From NCBI GenBank assembly GCA_037013495.1, contig CM072805.1, positions 38,683,169 to 38,747,168 of the forward strand: 64,000 nucleotides of DNA, in the 5' to 3' direction. The notes under the pieces were generated by a model. It was not told the origin of the DNA. It was given only the letters and a program-made list of their open reading frames with translations, and ran no database searches. Source of the stretch: Hippophae tibetana (lineage: Eukaryota > Streptophyta > Magnoliopsida > Rosales > Elaeagnaceae). Within the stretch, counting starts at the first letter, position 1. The number at the start of each line of letters is the position of its first letter. A program made the position numbers and the translations under genes. Below, piece after piece: positions 23,500-37,592 of this stretch.

Positions 23500-24600
23500 T
23501 TAAAAGAGTTGTGTTTTCGTATTAATGTTAAAAATGTATTTCTTAATAAAGATATCGAAGAAATGTACTTGAAACCTACTCCTAAATATGATCACCTATC
23601 GTGTAAAGTTTGTAAATTTCAAAAAGCTTTGTATGGTCTTAAATAAGCTCCTCGAGTTTGATTTATCAAATTAAATCGGGTTTTTATTCAATTTGGATTA
23701 ACTTTAAGTCTATACAATTATGTATTATTTGTTTGTAACATTGCACATGGATGCATTATTTTTCTATTAAATGTTAATAATATGATCATAATTGAAGATA
23801 ATCTTAATGGAATTTCTAAATTCAAAGCTTATCTTAGTCCATATTTCATGTAAAAGATCTTGACAGGTTACGTTATTTTCTTATATTCAAAGTTTTATCT
23901 AATTCAGATGGTTATTATATTTTTCAAACAAAATATGCTTCTAATCTATTCAATCACGCAGTAACAACTTATTAGAAGATTATTTCTACTTTTCTTGAGC
24001 CTAATTTTAGGTTAAATTTATGTAATGGTACTCAAATATAAGATGTTACTCTTTATCGACAATTAATTAGGAGCCTTATTTATCTTACTATTATTAGATC
24101 AAATATTCCTTATGTGGTACATATTATTAGTACACTCATCTTTACTCATTCCTTATGCGGATTATGAAATAGATATTATTGAGAGATATTCAACCACAAG
24201 CTTTTGTTTCTTTTTAGGGAATTCTCTAATATCTTAATGAAATAAAAATCAAATCATCACTTCATGATTTAGTACAAAAACAAAATATTGTGTCATTGAT
24301 AATGTCATTCAAGAACTTATTTGACTCGATTTGATATTTAATGATATAAGAATTTCACTTACTTGTAGCACTCTTGTTAGGTTTAACAATAAAAGTGCAA
24401 TACAAGTTGTTCAAATTGATGTTTTTCATTAGCAAACAAAACATATTGAAATAAATTATCATTTTGGCAACACATAGCATATAGTATTGCCCATATTATC
24501 TCTGTCACATCTACATATCAAATAATTAATATTTTTATTAAGAGTCATTTACAAGGACACTTAAAGACTTAGTTTTCAAACTCAATATGACTTCTCATTT
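23500..24600 (+). pseudogene. Decayed Ty1-copia reverse transcriptase / RNase H
   Basis: Translation in broken frames shows copia landmarks in order. INVKNVFLNKDIEEMYLKP (about 23520-23580) matches the copia DVKNAFLNGDLEEEVYM block. It is followed by CKFQKALYGLK with a stop where the Q should be and PRVWF (about 23610-23670), then a decayed catalytic region with VNNMI in place of YVDDM (about 23780), and near 24430-24460 the RNase H end KHIEINYHF. Many stops and frameshifts, no LTRs recognised. This is a different, older copy than the copia element at 39.8-45.3 kb. Confidence 0.8.
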
Positions 24601-27600
24601 ACCATATTGAGTTTGAGAAGTTATTAGATTTATTTATGAAGATTTTTGATATTTCTTATATAGCCTTTTCATATTTCTATGTTATATTTTTTATATAGTC
24701 TTTTCATTTTTCTATGTATATTTATTAGGTTCTTTCATTTGCTTATATATATTTATTATGTCATTTCATTTTCTCGTGTGTATTTATTATGTCATCTCAT
24801 TTCTCCATTAGGTATTTTCATGTTTATATTTGAGCCTATAAATAGACTTTATTATCTTGTATGTTTTATATCAATCTAAATATAATTTTCATTCAAATTC
24901 TTATTTTCACATTTTTGATTTAAAATCTCACTTCAATTATTATTCAGTTAAAAAAAATCTTGAAATAAGCTAGATATATATGTAATGACTAAGGAGTCTC
25001 TTTGTTTAGATAAAATGGATAAATTAGTATTTTTTTTGTTTCAACAAATTAGTTCTATATTGTACAAAAAATTGACAAAATTTCACATTTTTTTGAACAT
25101 CTTTACTACTTCAAACTAATTTAATATTTTTAATCAATCATTTTTGAATTTAAAGACCTCCCTTAAAGTGATTAGCATGCAATTAATTTTTTGATATTTT
25201 CATAATTTTTATAATATTATTGTACTAATTAAACATACAAGTAAAAGAAGTGAATGTATATCCATTTCAAATTACATATTTAAACTAGACAATATAGTAC
25301 AAAAAAGTGGATATAGATTGACGTATGAACTATGCAAAATAAAGAGTGGGGTGTATTTGCATCATCTACGACTATTATAGAAATTTTGTGGTGTAAATTA
25401 TGGTGGCTTTGGATTATGGAAAAATTAAGACATTTGTGGCAAGTATTGAATGAGTCATTTGTAGCTTGAAAGCTTTGAATCGAAAAAATATCATGTTGTG
25501 TGTGCATGATGTGAACCCCGTAGATTGAGTCTTGAAATTTATAGACAACTTGTGTTTGAGAACCTCAAAAATATTTCAAATTTGAACCCAACATTGATCC
25601 AATAGTTACAAAAAAACCAATAATCAAATGTATAAATGAACATACCAAGATTAATCACTGATAAGTTCAATTTTTTGCAAAAACTAATTCAAAGGGGTAG
25701 CATATATGTACTATTTATATCTTAACTAATAATCCCTAATAAAATAGAAATTATTTGGAGAATTATTTGTGTGATAAGAGTTATTAAGAGATGTTAGAAA
25801 AAAATAAAATTCACATAACTTATTTATCTTATTAATGAGATATATACAAATACATAAAGGAGAGATGTTATTGATACATTGGTAAGCGCTCTGTTCGAAA
25901 TGTTAGAGCTAGTCTATACATAATAAAATTACAAAAATTACTAGGTCACAACATTTAGACCGTATGAGATACCCCTTATATTAACAGGCAGGTAATTACG
26001 AGGTCATTATCACCAAGTCACTTGATCACGATGTCATCCAATTGGGTCTTATCATTAGGTCACAATGTCTTGTTCTTTAGGTTGCTTGTTACGGAGTATC
26101 TAAGTCTAATCAAAATTAGATCCATCATTTACTAGCATCAGGTTGTTATGTACAGATTATTAAACGACAACGTTACAATTAGTGTATGAACGAGGTACTT
26201 TAAGTCGTTAGATTCACGTACTTGTTACCTTGTTGATATCATGATCTAATAGAAAATCTATTTCTTGGCTGGCCATTAAAAGACAAACACTCATATGTGT
26301 ATCGCAAGTGAATAACTAATCAAGTATTTAAATTATTTTATCTTGGACAAAATTCCTACTTATAAGAAAATTTTAAAAAATTATATTAAATCTATCCAAT
26401 AATTTAAAATACAAAAGAATTTCCTTTTAATTGTAAACTAATACGACATAAATGAAATTATTAAGCTAAATGCAACCTTAGCCAAAAGGTAATGTAGCGG
26501 CATTTAAATTCCCTTGAATTCAAAGCTTAAACTCATTTAATTATTTTATCTGTAAAAGCTCCATTAATTATCTTAATTTGTTAGTGTAAATATTTTTATT
26601 GATTCTTACGATAATTTTGATTAAATTAGATTGAATATTTATCATCTTATCAATATATGTTTAGAAAATTAAAAAAGTTAAAAAAGAAAGATTGAATTGT
26701 GCTTACGATAATTTGATATATTTTAATTTTATTGATTTAATTATTTATATATATATATTTTATTTAAATAAGTGAAATATTGATTTTTCAAAGCAAAATA
26801 TTTAATTTCAATTACCATAATTAGAAGAAAACAAAATTAGAATTTTTAATTGATATTCTAAACGTGGTAACTCTTGACAGGTGTAATAGCCCGAAAATGG
26901 ACGGAGATATCACAGCTTGATCTATAAATACGCTGAACAACGTTGACTATACCTTAAAATAGACCACTCTTCGATATATTATTTTTCTACAATAAATCCT
27001 GCTAAGTACAACATCTAAAGTTAGGTATTTTTGTCATTTCTATTTTTGTTTGTTATAAATAATTAATAATTGAGGTGACTCTTTTAATTTTTTTATAATT
27101 AATTATATTGTGTCATGGGAGTTAGTTTGGATTTTATATTGTCTAATTTTGTTTGGAACAGAATATGAACATATATGTACGTATGTGTGTCTTTTATCAA
27201 ATGTCAATTTTGGAAACTCACCACTTACCGAGGTGGCTTAGTTAGGACCTTAGGCAGACATGTTATAGTTGTATTTTCCTTTTTCTTTTTCAACGTATCA
27301 TCGTTTTCAAACAATCAATCGTCAACCCGGAAAAACTATTAATTAAGTTTTTTATGGGTTAATTGTAATTATCTAATAGTTTTCCAATTTTATATTCATG
27401 AATTGAAGAGTATAAGTATGTTATTAGAGCAAAAATTGATTTGTTTAGAGTTGCATGTATTAATTGAGTAATTTTTTAATTTAATTAAAAAGCTACTGAA
27501 AATTTTTACTTGAAAAAATAGTTAAAACAAAAATAAAAAATAAAAAAATTAACCAATTGAAATATAAACTCCACAAAAGCAAAATATGACCTATGAATAA

Positions 27601-28327
27601 GTGTATCCTAGGCACGCGGAAATATACTATTTGTATTAAGAAGAAATAACATTTATATATTTAAAAAATAATATTAGTTGTTTCTATGTTATTATTTATA
27701 TTAATTTATACATATTTAATTTAATAAAAATATATTAAAATTATTAATGAGATATTATATATTAAAAAAAATTAATTTTAAATTCAAATGAAACATGTTT
27801 TATTTTTACATATATTTTTTTTATGATTTTATTAACATTACGTTTTAAAATTCTATCTCTTAATAGTTAAAGTAGGGCACCGTCTCTTCTCACCTGTGTA
27901 TATAGTGGGTTTTTAAAATTAAAGAATCGGGTGTTATTTGGTTTAGCCTGATTATTTAGAAAAAAAAAATTATATTAAATATATAGCTAATAAATATAAT
28001 AATATTTTTTTTTAATAACAAAATCTCGACTTAGTTGGAATAAATAGGATGATTAGATTATTTAGTACCTCTTCTTTTGCACGAAGAGCCCCTATATAAA
28101 AAATAAATATTAAATTCATTTGTAACGGTTGTTTAATGTTCATATCAAATTAAATTCTTAAAATATTAATTAAACGATTGTATTTGAATTATTGGGTTAT
28201 ATTTTATTTATTTAATAAATAATTTATATAAATCATATTAATTTTGTATTTATAATTTTATTTTTTTTAATCTTTACGATACAAGTTGGCAACTTGATAT
28301 GTTGATAGCCATCAAGATTCAAGAGTC
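24601..28327. other. AT-rich spacer with unclassified transposon-like stretches
   Basis: Mostly featureless AT-rich DNA. Between about 25870 and 26270 the sequence is more complex, with repeated taggtcac/aggtcatt-type words, and looks like a decayed element without diagnostic ends. At 26881 the words gtgtaatagcccgaaaat resemble the start of some Ty3-gypsy LTRs, but no partner LTR was found. The 75-codon frame at 25280-25507 (minus) shows no family features. Confidence 0.3.
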
Positions 28328-28600
28328 TTGAAGAGAGAGGTAAGAGAAACCTTAATGGAGACGGAGGGGTTTTGTCAGTTGTCAGTTGTGTCAGAGAAAG
28401 ATCCAATCAAATTCCAACTTCCCAACTACGCCTACAACAAAGAAAAGAAGGGAAAACAAGATGAGACCTTGAGTCATGACAAAACATCGAGGCCGTTCAT
28501 TTCCTTATATGGAAGTAAAAATTTGATTGGTCCAAAACGAGAATCATTTATACCCACTCACGTACGAACCTTTCCGATTTGGGTAATCCTACTTCCTTAA
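28328..28600 (+). CDS. Unrecognised 90-codon open frame
   Basis: An open frame in a short stretch with lower AT bias than its surroundings. The predicted peptide is hydrophilic, begins MKREVRETLMETEGF and has no family motif I recognise. No splice sites, TATA box or neighbouring exon clearly support it. It could be a gene fragment, a lineage-specific gene, or chance. Confidence 0.2.
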   Translation: MKREVRETLMETEGFCQLSVVSEKDPIKFQLPNYAYNKEKKGKQDETLSHDKTSRPFISLYGSKNLIGPKRESFIPTHVRTFPIWVILLP

Positions 28601-30943
28601 AAATCATATAAAAATTACTTTTATTATTTTATTCCTTTTTCCAGTTAAAGATAAATAGGACGCACAACCTGATTTTGACAATTTTTCTACGGATATTAGT
28701 ATATTAAGCTCCAATTCATTACAAACAATAATAATAATAATGATTTAATAAGAAATTTATATTTTGTGAAAATTACTTTAACTAAAACAATTTTACTTCA
28801 TAAAGTATAAAGCTTCTTGTATTATTTTTAAGGATGAATAATTATTTAAGTTATTTTATTTGTATTTTTTTTAAGGATGAATAAGTTATTTTATTTGTGT
28901 TATTAAGATATATTAATCATATAATTTTTATAAAAGATAAATACATAACTCGATTTTTAAAATTATAATACTTTAATTATATAAATTTATAACTATATAC
29001 TTAAAATGCCTATTATTATATTAAAAATAACATAATTTTAAAGATAAAGTAACTTACATATCTTTTATACAAACTAAGTAATCAAAATACTTAAATAATA
29101 TAAAATAAATTTAGGTGTGAAAGAATTTTCTTTTGATAACAAGGCAAAAATCATAAAGATTTTTATGTTTTATTTATATTTTATTCAAGAAAAAAAGAAG
29201 TGTCTTAGTGGTGGATATTAGTAAATTATGAACTATGATAATATTTATGCAGTAAATTATTAAATTTTAATTAATTTTGTAATATTTTTTATTTTTTATT
29301 AATATTTTAAAAAAATTAAACTATTAAAAAAACAAGTCATAAATTTGTTTATATATATATTTTTGTTTCATACATTTTATTAGATCTAATACTTTAGTTC
29401 TTTAATTTTTTTCCTAATATTATGTCCATTATTTTTTAAAATTTAACACACTTAATTTAAATTTTAAAATTATACTAAATTACATTTCAAAAAGTTCAAA
29501 TGAATTTATTTGGCAAAAAATTAATAAAATTTAGAAAGGTTTCCTAACAAAACAATAATTGATAAATATATAATTATTTATATTTTTGAAATTGATGAAT
29601 ATATATATATATATATATTTTTTAAATTTTCTAATAATTTTTCCCACAAAATTTTATAAGTGATGTTATGCAATAAATGTCTATGTAATAGTAATATACT
29701 AATTAGTTTGAATTTTCTAATTTCAAAAATCAAATTTTTCGTTAAAATGTTAAATACTTATTTTTAAATGTGATATGTGAGGTTTGGAATTTATATTTGG
29801 GGTATATTTATTAATTGGAAAAAGGAAAGAAAAGAGAGTAAATTTTCTATGATTACTTGACAAAAAATTGTATAGGAAAGAGAATTGAAATGATTCTTAA
29901 ATTTCTTTCTCATTCTCAAATCCTTTCTTAGGAAACATTCATATTTCAATTTTTAATATAAATTTTGGGATGAATTTACACTAAAAAATCATAATGTTTT
30001 AAAAATAAGATTTAAAACTATAATACACCTTTAATTTAGATTTAAAATTTATTTAAATAAATTTTTATTATTTAATTTTTTACAGAAAATAATAATAATT
30101 TAAATAAAATTTAATTTTTAATTAAAATTAAAGATATTACTATATGAATAATTTTTTAAAACAAGTAATTATAAATTAAATATAAATAATAATTTTTACC
30201 ATGAAAGTTTTATAAAATGTAATTTTTATTATCTTGATTCTTATTTTGGATGTTTATTTTAGTTATATATATTTTGATCATTTTGTTTATTATAATTTTT
30301 TAGTAAACACTATAAAATAAAATCAACACATTCATTTCAATTTTGATTGATTAATAAATACATCTTTAAATCTTTAGTTAAAAATAATATATCCTTATAA
30401 TTTGATAATAAATTTGAAGTGAAATATCAATTAAATTAAAGAAAGGATACATCCAAATTAATATATTTAATTAAATTATAAATTAAAATTCTAGTGGTTG
30501 AATTTAAAAAAAAATCAAATAATAAAATACGAGACTACTTGTTTATTTTCGTCGGCAGGGGTACGAGGTTTTCAAAAGTATATAGGCGACGTGGTCTCTT
30601 CCTCTCCTTTAATACGTAATTTTTCGTTCAGTTACTTTCATTCTACCCCTACTTTTCTCTTGATTTACTAACTTGCCCATCCTTCAACTATTTCTGCACG
30701 TGTTCCTTACACGTATTGTCTGAACTTTGATTAAGCATTATGTCCCTCCAAGAAAACGTCATTGTAGGGATCGGTTTTTTTTTTTTTAAAATTTAAATTA
30801 AACGGTAATCCAATTCCATTTGTTTATAAACATAAAATATATTGAAAAAATTTATAAGATTCAGTTAATTCATTTTTTTCTATATCATTATTATATTACA
30901 GGTCAGATTATAAATTTAAAAAATTGTTAATTTTTAACAAAAA
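28601..30943. other. AT-rich spacer
   Basis: No coding. An (AT)n run lies at about 29600-29620. A higher-complexity, pyrimidine-rich stretch is at 30540-30770 (ctcttcctctcctttaatac and following), which could be a promoter or gene relic, but nothing downstream supports this. Confidence 0.3.
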
Positions 30944-31055
30944 TAAAAAAATTCATGGTCTAATTCCCTTCAAAAGAATTCTCAAAAAAGAAGGATTGTC
31001 GTAGACTTATAAGTGTAATATAAACACAATGCCCAATCGATGTGTGACTTCAACA
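30944..31055 (-). repeat. TRIM 3' terminal direct repeat
   Basis: About 112 bp. It follows the polypurine tract, and its end has changed to ttta. Confidence 0.82.
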
Positions 31056-31171
31056 CTCCCCCTCACATCGATTTTCGACCGAAGATATGAAACGCCTCCC
31101 CCTCACACCGGCGTAGGGTTCATCCCCTACAACCGGCCGGGTACCGACCGAATCAACTGACTTTGATACCA

Positions 31172-31283
31172 TGAAGAAATTTATGGCCTAACTCCCTCCA
31201 AAAGAGCTCTAAAAGAGGAAGGATTGCCGTAGACTTATAAGTGTAATAGAAACTCAATGTTCAATCGATGTGTGATTTCAACA
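31172..31283 (-). repeat. TRIM 5' terminal direct repeat
   Basis: About 112 bp, starting TG on the minus strand and ending ttca next to the primer-binding site. Confidence 0.82.
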
Positions 31284-31711
31284 AAAATTTATTAATGTCA
31301 TAACAATTCAAAAAAATTATTTAACAATTTATTACTCAAATATTTTTTAAAAAATAAAAGTTTGCTCTGGTAATATAGCTAATTTAAATTTATAAAACAT
31401 TGTTAGATCATTTTATCTTAGATATTTCGTAGGGTATATTAACATATATGAATCTTTAAATTTGTTTAAATCGATCTCATTCATTAAAAATATTTGAACA
31501 AATTGTTTAAATAATTAGGTAAGAATAATCGGAGAATGTAATAAATAAATAAATAATTCTACATTATTAGTTTAAATATAAATTTATTCTTTTTCAATTA
31601 CTTCTACCTATGTATTTGATGATTGTTCAGCCACCAAAGATAACAGGACACTTTAAAAGGATAATGATAATATGTTCTTCCCAATCTTTCTTTCTTTCTT
31701 TATTAGCTTTA

Positions 31712-31796
31712 AAATGATCATGAAAATTAAATAAATAAACAGAAATGATCATGAAAAATAAATAAATAAACAGAAATGATCATGAAAAAAAACAGA
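31712..31796. repeat. Short tandem repeat, ~30-bp unit x 2.8
   Basis: The unit aaatgatcatgaaaa(t/a)taaataaataaacag occurs at 31712-31742 and 31743-31772, with a partial third copy to 31796. Confidence 0.85.
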
Positions 31797-34700
31797 GAGA
31801 GACAACATTATTATTATAAGGTAAATCTACCAAATTGCAATTAAATTATTACATTTTGTTTTATTTTTATTATTAAATTATTTTTCATTTTATTTATACC
31901 ACTTAATTATTACATTTTTTTATTTATATTCTTATATTAGTATTTATTTAACGGAATTACACGTCATATAATTAAGTGATAGATTTTAAATAACTCAAAT
32001 AATTAACTTATATATTTGTAACAAATAGTTAAGTTATATATTATTGTTTTCAATATATCATTTAATTATATAATATGATAGAATAATATAATAATTAATT
32101 AACATAAAAGAGAAGGAAATAGTTTGATTATATGAAAAAATACAATAATTTAATAATATAAATGAAAAAAGATATATCAATGAACAAAATAAATGCAATA
32201 TTTTTATAATTTTTTTTTATTTGTAGATCTACTATTATCATCATAAAATTTGTAAGTGATTATGAAATATCTCATTTTGTATTCCTTGATCTAATTATAG
32301 TAATCAATATATTTTATTTTTAAATCTCTATATCTTTGTAAAAAAAGAAGAATGCAACGTTAGAGTTGAGCAACTTATTTAAATGAAAAAAAAATATTAA
32401 AGGATTTTTTTCTTGTTACGACAAGGTCTAAAGGAGGTTTTGGTAAGTCTTTACAAGGTTTATTGTATGTTATTTTATGTTTAATGAAATTCTTCGTTAT
32501 TTTATATTAAAAAACTTACGGATTATATTAATAAAAAGAAAAGTACATGGTGAGTTATTATTATTTATTTATTTTCCCTTCTTGAAAAGTGCATGTTAAG
32601 TTTTGTGAATATGATGGGCTTAATTCTCTAAAAAAACATGCATAATTATATTTGTTGCTGCTATATCATGATATCACATCATGTATCTTGTTAGTACTTT
32701 CCCAAATCACATGTTTTGGGGTGGTATTTTATGGGATAAGTTTTGTTATAATTATCACTTATATTGTAAATAATTATGGATTAAATAATAAAATTTATTT
32801 TTAATATTTAATTAATTATTATATTAATAGAATAACATTATCATAATTTATTATTAATTTTATGTCTGATCGATAATATTAATATCAATGAAAACGTGTC
32901 TTATTAATATAAAATATATTTAAAATATATGAGTGCATCAGTCATATTATATTGAAGAATATAAAAATAGTATCTATAAAAAATTTAATCATAAAAATAG
33001 TAAACTTTATATCCTTCGTCCAATTATATTTTATTTGATATTAATAAAATATTTTTTATTATTATTATAAATTTTAGGTTGTTATTTTTTATAATTTCTA
33101 AAAATATACTAATAATATGTTGGAAAAAATATTAATAATTACAATAACTAGACTAGATAAAAAATCAATTAGAATATTATATTGCAAAGTTAAGCTAATT
33201 TCCCCAAAAATTATCTCTAATAACGCTCAAATTAATCATCATTTTTATTTATTTATTATTATTATTATGATTTTGCATACAAATAAATAATATAAGGTTT
33301 ATTATTGTGAATAATTATACTGATGGTCATTCTTTGTGTATAATTAAAACGCGAAGGAAAAAAATGTTTTAGAAGTAATCACTTTAATTTTGTTATTATT
33401 AGATTAATTAATATTAATCTTATCATTATAAAATTAAATAATTTAATATAAAAAATCATCACATTCAAGGGAATAAAATTATTCTTCTAAATAATTGTAG
33501 GATTTTAAATAATTATGAAATTAAATATATTAACTTTTTATAATAATAAAATTATTTAAAAATTATATGATTAAATTATATTTTTCTTTTTAAATAGGAA
33601 ATATAATGCCCTTCACTCGTTTATTTAATGCATATCATTAGGAATGTCCATAAAACGGGTTGTATCATATTAAATTAAGAAATCAAATTAAATTGGATCA
33701 AATTAAACAATTTTATAAATCAAACGGTACAATCTAATTTGTATTAATTAAAATCATTTTCAAACAAACTGATTATATTAATTTTTAAATTGATATAATT
33801 GGTTTAATAATTTATTAAAATTTTCTTATTTTTATTAAAGATATTTGAAAACTAAATTAAATAAAAAATCGAGGTGAATCGAAGTAAACATTTTTATAAA
33901 TACAGCCGTTTGATTGGTTAATTTTTTTTTAAATTTACTAGACCGGCGGACACCAACACATATCACACTATTATACATGTGAGAAAGATTCTGCCCCGGA
34001 TTTTATTGAATGTGAAATGAAATTTCTCTCCGTGTAGATTAGAATAATTAGTAAAAGCGTGTTTCAAAGTGAATATTTGTATGTGTTCGAAAAAAAAATA
34101 GTTTATTTTCTTTTATTAGATTCAACGGTAGTAGCGTCCAAAAGTGTGATATGAAATCGTTGAAGCGAGTTTTAGTTTACTTAATTGAACAGTGAAAAGG
34201 AAAAGGGTAAAATAATAATTTATACTTGAATGTTCACTACCTAAGATCAACTCCTACCTACACAATATAAAATTTAATATATAATTATTTAAATCATACA
34301 CTAAATATTACATAAAATTTTATGCTATTAACAATATTACATTAAATTTAATACAATATTATTCTTTGTTATATTTTCTTTTCATGTCACGCTATTTTAT
34401 TAATTCTAAAAATATTGTTAAATTTTTATTACATATAATAAATTAAAGTTAAATATATCATATAAAATGATTAAAAATTTACTAATACAACATAAAACTA
34501 AAAGTTTGATATGAACTAAAAAATTGATTTAAAAAATTTCAAAAATATTATTAATTTTTTTATTACATATGATAAATTAAAATTAAAGAAACTCAAGTTG
34601 AATTTCGAAATGCATTAATTGAATATTTATGTGATTAATTTATTAAATTAATATCTATTTATATGTATTTTTAATTCATATAATAAATATAATATTTTTA

Positions 34701-35363
34701 TTAATATATTTTAGTTATTTTTAATTAATTATTATTATTAATTAATGAATAATATATATTTACTTAATTCATTGGATATAATAATTGATAAAAAATAAAT
34801 AAAAGAAAATTTTATTTTATAAAAATAAATTATTTTTTTAATATAATAATTTACGTTATCGGTTAAAACATAATAAAAATTTGACATAAAATAATGTAAA
34901 ATTTATCACAAAATAAAATAATTGGTAAGAGATTGCTTAGTTGTGGATTTGTTGGATTTCAAATTTAGTTTCGATAGGCTTACCTTGATTTTGTTCATAG
35001 ACACGACATCTAGAAAATACCAAAATTAGATGGTTTCTTCTATGCGCTCTATAATTAAATAGAGAAGAATCTTAGAATCAAAAACTACAAGATTGAAAAA
35101 GTCACGAAGTTAAAACCAAATCTTTGACTTCCATGTTCTAATTATTTATTAGTTTGTATCAACCAATCAAAGCATAAAAATTCTTCTTTTGGTAATGTAC
35201 AAGATACACGTCAAGCATGTACTTTATACTTCTTTTAAGTTTTGCAAATTATAGCTTATTCTATAAAATCAAGTCTTTATTCTTTAATTATTTAGTTAAT
35301 CCTGTAAGTTTGCTTGCTATTTTTGCTTTCTTTTGAAAAGTGACATGTGTTGCATTTCTTATC

Positions 35364-35365
<2 letters not shown>

Positions 35366-35392
<27 letters not shown>
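35366..35392. repeat. (AT)n microsatellite
   Basis: An uninterrupted AT dinucleotide run of about 13 units within an AT-rich spacer. Confidence 0.85.
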
Positions 35393-35394
<2 letters not shown>

Positions 35395-36692
35395 AAAGAT
35401 GTATGATTTTTTTTAATTAATTCGTATCTTCTTAACATAATTTTTTTTAGATAAACTAATTCATAGTATATAAATGATCAAGTTATTTATTTAGTTTTAT
35501 TTTTAATCTATAATAATTTTTTTTATGTTTATTTACGTTTTAAGAAAAATAAATAAATATATATTTTTATTCAAAAATAAAAATTTATGTTATATAATTA
35601 AACATAAATTAATTTTATTCGTTATGCTTAAAATTTGTAACTTATAATCTTATATATTAGATTTATTTACGTTAAAAAATATTTTTGATGTTTTTTAAAC
35701 GTGTGATTTATAATGAAATAAAGTAAGTATTATACAAAGTTAAATTTTATAAAAACCATACACATTGAACTCCCAAAAAGTTAACTTAATTTATGGAAAT
35801 ATTTATAATTCTTATAAATTTAATCCTAATATTATCTTTAATACATTTTTATTTCTAACATCCCTTAAAGTATGTATAATATTTCATTTCAACATATGGT
35901 ATAATATTATTCACTTTAAACTTAAACCCTCTTGGCTTTTTTTTAAGTAATATGGCATTGTAAAACTTATTATGTCTTGTCTAATAGTATTATCCAAGCT
36001 TAATTAATTTTAGTTTAAGAAATTGATTACTGTCACAATGATATCTTTAACATAATTTATTTATATTTTATTCTACTTTAGTCACTTATTTTTTACTTTA
36101 TATAATGCTCATTTCATTTTTTTAAGAAGAGGCACACAATTGTTAGGTCAATTAATTTTTTCAAATAATAACTAAACTAATTTTACAAATAAAAATGAAG
36201 ACTTAAAACTCGCTTACATGTAGGAAAGATAAATATTTAACCATTTCAAGCAGCGGAAAACTTGGAATAATGATATTTGATGACTACAAAAATTTAAGAT
36301 GCAAATATTTACTTATAATAGGTTATTTGAATTATCATCGTAACTTGGTTGATATACACGATAATATAATTTTGAATTTTAATAGATAATGTTAAAATAT
36401 TTCATATCTTTCTTCTACTTTAGTAATTATGAATCGTTATAGTATTCAAATAATATGTACATTTAAGTCAATAATCTTAAATTTTATAATATTTATGAGA
36501 ATTTTTTTATCAAAAAAATAAATAAATAAAATTAGCCTATATTTACTTATAAAGTTTTATAACTATACAATTACTCAATTATTAAATGTACAATTAAAAT
36601 ATATTATCTATTATACAATTTTCATAAATCATAATACTAAGAAGAAACCAAATTAAAGTTGTTAAAAATAGGTGTATAAGATAATTCAAAAA

Positions 36693-36742
36693 GAAATATG
36701 ACAACTTCTAGTATTAAGAAATATGATAACTTCTAGTATTAA
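36693..36742. repeat. 25-bp tandem duplication
   Basis: gaaatatgacaacttctagt and five further bases are repeated back to back, with a single c/t difference between the copies. Confidence 0.85.
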
Positions 36743-37570
36743 GTCAAGGGGACCTGAGATTTGAGAAGGTGGCCAAATTTGAACTAAAGTGGAAAATACA
36801 AGGCTCTACATGTTTCATCCATGTCACGCAATTTTGGGCTGTATATTGAAATAATGGGGTTTCAACAAGTTGCTTAGATAACTTAATCTTAATGGCCCCC
36901 AAGATTTTGGAGAACCAAATTCCTGACTATTGCTTCAACGGTACAAAAAGATAAAAAGAAAAATAATTTTATTTGCTTTCATCTTTCCTAAAAGAATGCA
37001 TTTTGCCCTAATGAAGAAGGGATGGCATCTACCATATTTGAAGACAAATATTCCAAGTTATTAGTTTGGAAGGCTGTGTTTTTATATTGAAGGGGTCCAA
37101 TAGGAATATTTATGTCCTGAAGCTGAAGCACCGTTAAAGTCTTAAAGACAAAGTGCACATTTATTTTGAAACTTGACAATACAACAGATTTATTTATATT
37201 ATAATAACATTAATTTTTTTACAATAAAAAAATATTATCTTAATAATAATCAACGAATTCAAATTTACGAATTTAAATTTAAATTTGTTATAATAAAATA
37301 ATAATATTTTAATAATAATGAACGAGATTGAATTAAATAAAGTTCAATAAATAAATAATCATATTATAATTTGAATAACATTAAATATAAAATAATTAAT
37401 AAATTTTTTTAATAATAAAAATATATAAATTAGTATTAATTTTTTGGTCGTAAATTTAAAGGGAGTGTTATTTTTATTTTTTTAATTATTATTTTAAGTC
37501 AATTTTTTATTGTAAGATAAATTGGCTCTTACCAAAAAGGAAAAAAAAAACTAAAATACACGGTGGTACA

Positions 37571-37592
37571 GTTATTATTATTATTATTATTA
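37571..37592. repeat. (TTA)n microsatellite
   Basis: An uninterrupted trinucleotide run of about seven units. Confidence 0.8.

Larger units (their letters stand above)
30944..31283 (-). mobile_element. TRIM (terminal-repeat retrotransposon in miniature), 340 bp
   Basis: Read on the minus strand, a 112-bp direct terminal repeat (31172-31283) begins TGTTGAAATCACACATCG. It is immediately followed by TGGTATCAAAG (31171-31161), a primer-binding site for initiator tRNA-Met. About 105 bp of non-coding interior includes GAGGGGGAGG, then the polypurine tract GAGGGGGAG (ending at 31056). The second terminal repeat (30944-31055) begins TGTTGAAGTCACACATCG. The two repeats are diverged by several substitutions. 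The flanks carry poly-A (aaaaa/aaaat), consistent with but not proof of a 5-bp target duplication. There is no coding capacity, as is normal for TRIMs. Confidence 0.88.

Noticed and set aside
26881-27000. Possible Ty3-gypsy solo LTR start (gtgtaatagcccgaaaat)
   Set aside because: Only the first few words fit; no LTR end, partner or target duplication could be found.
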